Positions 60,300-64,000 of a DNA stretch of 64,000 bases are shown here, in pieces. Numbering within the stretch: position 1 is the first letter of the stretch; each line of letters starts with the position of its first letter. The translations under genes were made by a program, and so were the position numbers. Source of the stretch: Diploptera punctata (lineage: Eukaryota; Arthropoda; Insecta; Blattodea; Blaberidae); the NCBI GenBank assembly GCA_030220185.1, contig JASPKZ010004201.1, positions 556,001 through 620,000 on the forward strand. Reading direction: 5' to 3'. The notes under the pieces are model-generated. The model saw nothing but the letters and a program-made list of their open reading frames with translations. It was not told where the DNA came from and searched no databases.

Positions 60300-60735
60300 T
60301 AAACAAGAAAAATATATAAATTTGAAAATTATAAATTTTACGAAAGTTGAAGGTATTATTAATTCAGTTTTAAAAACAATCCTACTTCAACGTCATACGA
60401 GATTAAAAGTTTGTAGTGTTCTAGCAAGACCCATTCTAGCATATGGCTGGGAGGCTTGGGCACTAAGCGATAACAACAAATATACAGAGCGAGATTCATA
60501 TTTTAGGCAAGAAGCTCAATATCTATACTTTGTAATAAGTAGGAGTCAATTGAGGTGATTGAAATCCTACATGAATTATTGACTGAAATGAAGAAATCAT
60601 GCTGATAAAATACCTGATTCCGATGGCCAGAACAAACTTCAAAATAACAGCATATTGGGAGAAGATCAATTGGAACACTTCTGAAAAGAAAAGGCCAAGA
60701 CTGCAACGGATCATTAGGTCCCATGCTTGAAGTAG
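60300..60735 (+). pseudogene. RTE-like fragment of a further family
   Basis: Frame 60322-60558 includes LKTILLQRHTRLKVCSVLAR, PILAYGWEAWAL, resembling the 'KLKIYKTIILPVLLYGSETW' segment downstream of RTE RT. Then decayed sequence to GAAAAGGCCAAGACTGCAAC, resembling the family C-terminus. Confidence 0.55.
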
Positions 60736-60739
60736 ATGA

Positions 60740-60772
60740 TAATAATAACAAATAATAATAATAATAATAATA

Positions 60773-60803
<31 letters not shown>

Positions 60804-60805
60804 TT
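60740..60805. repeat. (AAT)n microsatellite
   Basis: AAT triplets with minor breaks. Confidence 0.85.
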
Positions 60806-61064
60806 AATACGTACTATTGGTGTTTACTGTATATGTCAAATAAATTGAAAGGGTCTAATTTAAGAAAGAAAAATTAATATTTGAACCGGGATTTGAAACC
60901 TAGACCCGTAGTTCTACGTACTAGTGTGTTGTCCGATAACACCATTCAAATAACGATACAAACATTAATATTTCTTTCAACTTATACAATTATCGTTCGT
61001 CCGAAGGCTAATAGCTGTCGCTACCATCACGCCAACTGACGGCTTCATTTAGAAGTAATAGAAT

Positions 61065-62665
61065 AGAATAGATTTATTTAGCCTGGTGGAGTTAAGGCCA
61101 TGTGGCCTTCTCTTCCACTCACCAGAACAAGCATATGTTACATATGAATACAAAAAAAATACAATAATAGTCATATAAAACAGGACAAACATATGTTACA
61201 CATGAATACAAAAAAATTACAATAATAGTCATATTAAACAGGACAAACATGTTACATATGAATACAAAAAAAAGTTACAATAATAGTCATTGAACAATTA
61301 ATTATCTGTCATATTGAATAATAATGAAATTAATGTCTAATAATAGAATGAAACTAAATACAATTAAAATTAAATTAATGACACAATGAATAAAAAAAGG
61401 AATAACAGCTCGAATCTACTATGCATAAAAAGAAGAGAACAAAAAATACAAAGAAAGTAATAAACTACAATGAATTAATCTACGCTTTTTATACAAGGCA
61501 TTAGGTAAATATATTAACAAATCCTAAGTCTATTTTTATTAAATAATGCAAAAACGCATTATTAATTCTTAAAAAGTAGTATTAGTGAGTTGTTTCTGTT
61601 AGTGATTTTATTTTCAATTTATTTCTGAAAGATGGTAAAGTTTGGCAGTCTCTGCATAGGGTGGAAGTGAATTCCATGTTCTAGCAAGAGAAACTGTAAA
61701 AGATTTCGAATAATAGGTAGTATGATGAGGAGGGATATAAGGACACTGTGCTCAAGGGATCGGGTATCTAAGTTATGTGTATCAGAGAGTTTAGTGAAGC
61801 GGTGTGATAAATAATAAGGTAAAGATGTGTGTAATATGTTATAGAGAAGGCATAGGGAATGGATGGTTCTACGATCTTGAAGACGAAGCCATGACAATTG
61901 TTCCAGGGATGGTGTAACGTGATCAAATCTACGTATACCACAAATAAAACGTATGCAAGAATTGTGAACACGTTGAAGTCTTTGGGTAAGAACAGTATTT
62001 AGGTCAGTAAAAAGAGTATCACAATAATCAAAATGGGGCATTGCAAGTGTTTTCTACTAGCATTTTTCTTACAGAAAACGGTAAACAATTTCTTATACGA
62101 TTTAATGAGTGTATTATTGAGAAGATAGTTTTGCAAATGTTATTTATTTGTTTATTCCAAATTAAATGTTTTATCCATAAACACTCCTAGATTTTTTACT
62201 GTCTCACTATAAGGGATCTGAACCCCATTAAGTGACACATGTAATACTGCATTTGTGTTAATTGAGGATAATAGTCTCTGATGGCCCATAATGATTGCTT
62301 GTGTCTTTCTAGGATTTAATTCAAGTCCATATTTCTCTGTCCACCGCCGTTAGCGAGTCAAGGTCCTCATTAATTTTGGTTACCGCGTCATTTAAAGAAT
62401 ATTTGTCTGAGTGAAGGTAGATCTGCATGTCGTCCGCAAATAAATGATGTTTGCAATGTTTTAGGGAGTCAGATATGTCGTTTATATAGATTGAAAAAAG
62501 CAATGGGCCGAGCACCGAGCCCTGTGGAACTCCAGCTTTACGGTAGGTCCAAGAAGAGCGTAATGTAGAATTTCCTACAACATATTGCTGGCGCTCATGA
62601 AGGTAGGAGTTGAACCATTGCGTGACACTGTCAGAAAGTGAGAGGTTTTTTAGTTTAAGAAGTAT
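61065..62665 (-). mobile_element. 5'-truncated CR1/Jockey-type non-LTR retrotransposon
   Basis: Minus strand. From 62665: LLKLKNLSLSDSVTQWFNSY, TYRKAGVPQGSVLGPLLFSI, NDISDSLKHCKHHLFADDMQ (FADD), LNDAVTKINEDLDS, then decayed LNPRKTQAIIMG-like, and 61619-62041 MPHFDYCDTLFTDLNTVLTQ, RLQRVHNSCIRFICGIRRFD, LSWLRLQDRRTIHSLCLL, the usual C-terminal region. The 3' UTR holds a three-copy repeat and ends at 61065-61130 with the signature shared with 5008-5085 and 33832-33893. GVPQGSVLGPLLF is typical of CR1/Jockey-group RT. Confidence 0.85.
61125..61290. repeat. About 60-bp tandem repeat in the 3' UTR, three copies
   Basis: ACATATGTTACAxATGAATA, CAAAAAAA(T)TACAATAATAG and TCATATxAAACAGGACAA recur at about 61130, 61192 and 61250. 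The third unit is partial. Confidence 0.8.
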
Positions 62666-62924
62666 CTACATTGAGAATTTGATACATTACTTTTAGCGGT
62701 AAAACTTCATATTTTCCATGTTTTTATTTAAATGAGCACATTCCAATTCTAAGATCATCTGACAATTCTTACTAGGAAACATGTGTATTATCAACGAAGA
62801 AACTCAGATCTTGTGTTTATAATAGGCGTAGTAGTATATTTATTTAACTCAGTTTTAACACCTCATGATCATTAACGTCCTATTCAAACTTGGATGTCAA
62901 ACGCCCAACTAATAATTATTTTGC

Positions 62925-63232
62925 TTAGAAGACATAATATTGAGCTATATGGCCTTTATAGAAAACCACATACAAGAACAGTTATGTCTCCTAGACTGCG
63001 ATGGGCAGGACATGTGGCACGAATGGTGAATGAAAGAGGTGCATGGAAGCTACATGTAGGAAACGAGAGGGGAAACGATCCAGTTGGTAGGTAAGGAATG
63101 AGGTGGGAGAATAACTAACCATGAGTTGCTGGAAGTAGAATATACAGGGGATGATTGAAATACATTAGCAAGGATAAAGATGTTCGGAGAACTTATGTCC
63201 GCGTAGTCATGATAGTACCAGTGAGTTAGTTA
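62925..63232 (+). pseudogene. RTE-A 3' fragment
   Basis: Translation NIELYGLYRKPHTRTVMSPR, LRWAGHVARMVNERGAWKLH and DPVGR, then decayed code to CATGATAGTACCAGTGAG and GTTAGTTAG at about 63219-63229. Confidence 0.8.
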
Positions 63233-63418
63233 GAGGTCTCTTATTTCAGATAAGTGACTCTTTTGTGTTACTTAAGTTTACGATATGGGATTCACGGCTT
63301 TACATCCCTTCCGAAGGAAATCATACTCAGAAATTTCATGTGAGGAAAATTTCTACGAACCTGGCTGGGTTTGAACTCGCTAACTTCGGATCCGAAGCGA
63401 GCATGGACGATTAACAAA
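63232..63418 (-). mobile_element. Decayed family 1 SINE
   Basis: The plus strand carries AGGTCTCTTATTTCAGATAA, TTTACATCCCTTCCGAAGGA, CTGGCTGGGTTTGAACTCGC and TCCGAAGCGAGCATGG in the order of the family 1 SINE read in reverse. It directly abuts the RTE-A 3' tail at 63219-63229. Confidence 0.55.
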
Positions 63419-63439
63419 ATTTAATATTAATACAACTTC

Positions 63440-63850
63440 TGCTATACATGGTGAACGGAATTACACTGACAAACTTCAGGGACTGATTCCTGGCGGGAAA
63501 TGAAGGAAAAAAGGTCATATAAACATGTGTCCGGAAATAGACGATGTGCGTGCAACGACAACAAATCGTCCCGGCATAGACTACATAGCATAATCACATC
63601 CACGTCACAACAGATGTTCAAAAGTGGCCTCCATGGGATGCAATGTACGTGCTCACACGTCGTATCATGGATTGCCTCACTATTTCGCATGTTCTGGTCT
63701 CTCTCTCCGAATAGGGTCACAGGCGATGTGGACACGCTGTTAAAGGGTATGCAAATCAGAAACTGGTTCAGCATACACAATGCTTTTCAGATGCCCCCAG
63801 AGGTAAATATCCATAGGGTTTAAGTCCGGTGATCTAGCAGGCCATGCAAT
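63440..63850 (-). pseudogene. Mariner-like transposase C-terminal remnant
   Basis: Minus-strand translation from 63848: ARSPDLNPMDIYLWGHLKSI, VYAEPVSDLHTL, then after stops RRERPEHAK and ARTLHPMEATFEHLL. SPDLNPMDxYLWGHLK is the third-acid motif of a mariner-like transposase, and xxxHGGHFEHLL is a usual C-terminus. The upstream catalytic part lies outside the preserved sequence. Confidence 0.7.
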
Positions 63851-64000
63851 AGGGCCGAGAGAATAATGTCATTCGTTAGTGCCATTTGCTGTGTAACGGT
63901 GTTTTGGGTAATGAATTCCTTTTTATTAGGTATTCCCTCATTCATTTATTTAGTTTCACCGTTTATTTTTTATTTGCACCGGCATGTATCTCTTTCTCAC

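Noticed and set aside
63442..63780. 112-codon minus-strand frame with several Cys residues, considered as a small secreted protein
   Set aside because: Read in neighbouring frames it is the C-terminal part of a mariner-like transposase; the Cys-rich look comes from the shifted frame.

Overview
This is a gene-poor, AT-rich stretch of animal genomic DNA built almost entirely from transposable elements of different ages. Apurinic-endonuclease non-LTR retrotransposons, Tc1/mariner relics, tRNA-derived SINEs, Penelope-like termini, a Helitron-like element and long ATT/TA microsatellites together point to an arthropod, most likely an insect. The translated RTE proteins resemble what I recall of blattodean (cockroach/termite) repeats, with Periplaneta a reasonable guess, but nothing here proves the species. 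I found no convincing host protein-coding gene; every long reading frame that I recognise is element-derived.

Layout. 0-9 kb holds a 5'-truncated RTE copy with target-site duplications (TSDs), a mariner-like element (3311-5778) carrying two internal insertions and next to another RTE fragment, SINE relics and a second copy of a long-TIR MITE. 9.0-11.0 kb is a large composite inverted-repeat block with a tRNA-Tyr-like pseudogene in the middle. 11.7-16 kb is mostly unannotatable AT-rich DNA with one degenerate hammerhead-like fold and SINEs. 16.3-18.5 kb is an old RTE copy broken by insertions. 18.5-23 kb has SINEs, an internally deleted RTE carrying a Penelope-type insertion, and a three-level nest (SINE, TTAA element, TA MITE). 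23.2-26.0 kb is an RTE copy with a nearly exact 913-bp tandem duplication. 27.2-30.0 kb is an old RTE split by another RTE-like fragment and by a perfect palindrome, followed by a second hammerhead-bearing inverted repeat that encloses a GIY-YIG-like tail.

30-37 kb holds simple repeats, a 110-bp MITE, SINEs, an RNase H-bearing non-LTR relic and an unusual triplet-repeat tract. 36.6-40.9 kb is a Tc1 transposase pseudogene split by a complete RTE (37254-40516) with an uninterrupted 1012-codon endonuclease-reverse transcriptase frame and perfect 16-bp TSDs; it is the best-preserved gene in the window. 44.2-47.8 kb is a second RTE-type family, nearly full length but frameshifted, itself carrying a nested fragment. 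48-48.8 kb is a mariner-like element holding only the front part of a transposase. 49-53 kb is microsatellite-rich. 53.3-54.6 kb is Helitron-like. 54.6-58.3 kb is another non-LTR element with few disabling changes. 58.3-64 kb holds RTE, CR1/Jockey-type and mariner remnants.

No operons or host pathways can be inferred. The functional logic is retrotransposition: endonuclease nicking, target-primed reverse transcription and short tandem-repeat tails. The most interesting signals are the inverted-repeat termini with hammerhead-ribozyme-like cores (28.4 kb and 29.5/29.9 kb, with degenerate examples at 11.8 and 20.0 kb). 'RTE-A' below means the family of the complete element at 37254-40516; 'RTE-B' means the family at 44213-47790.
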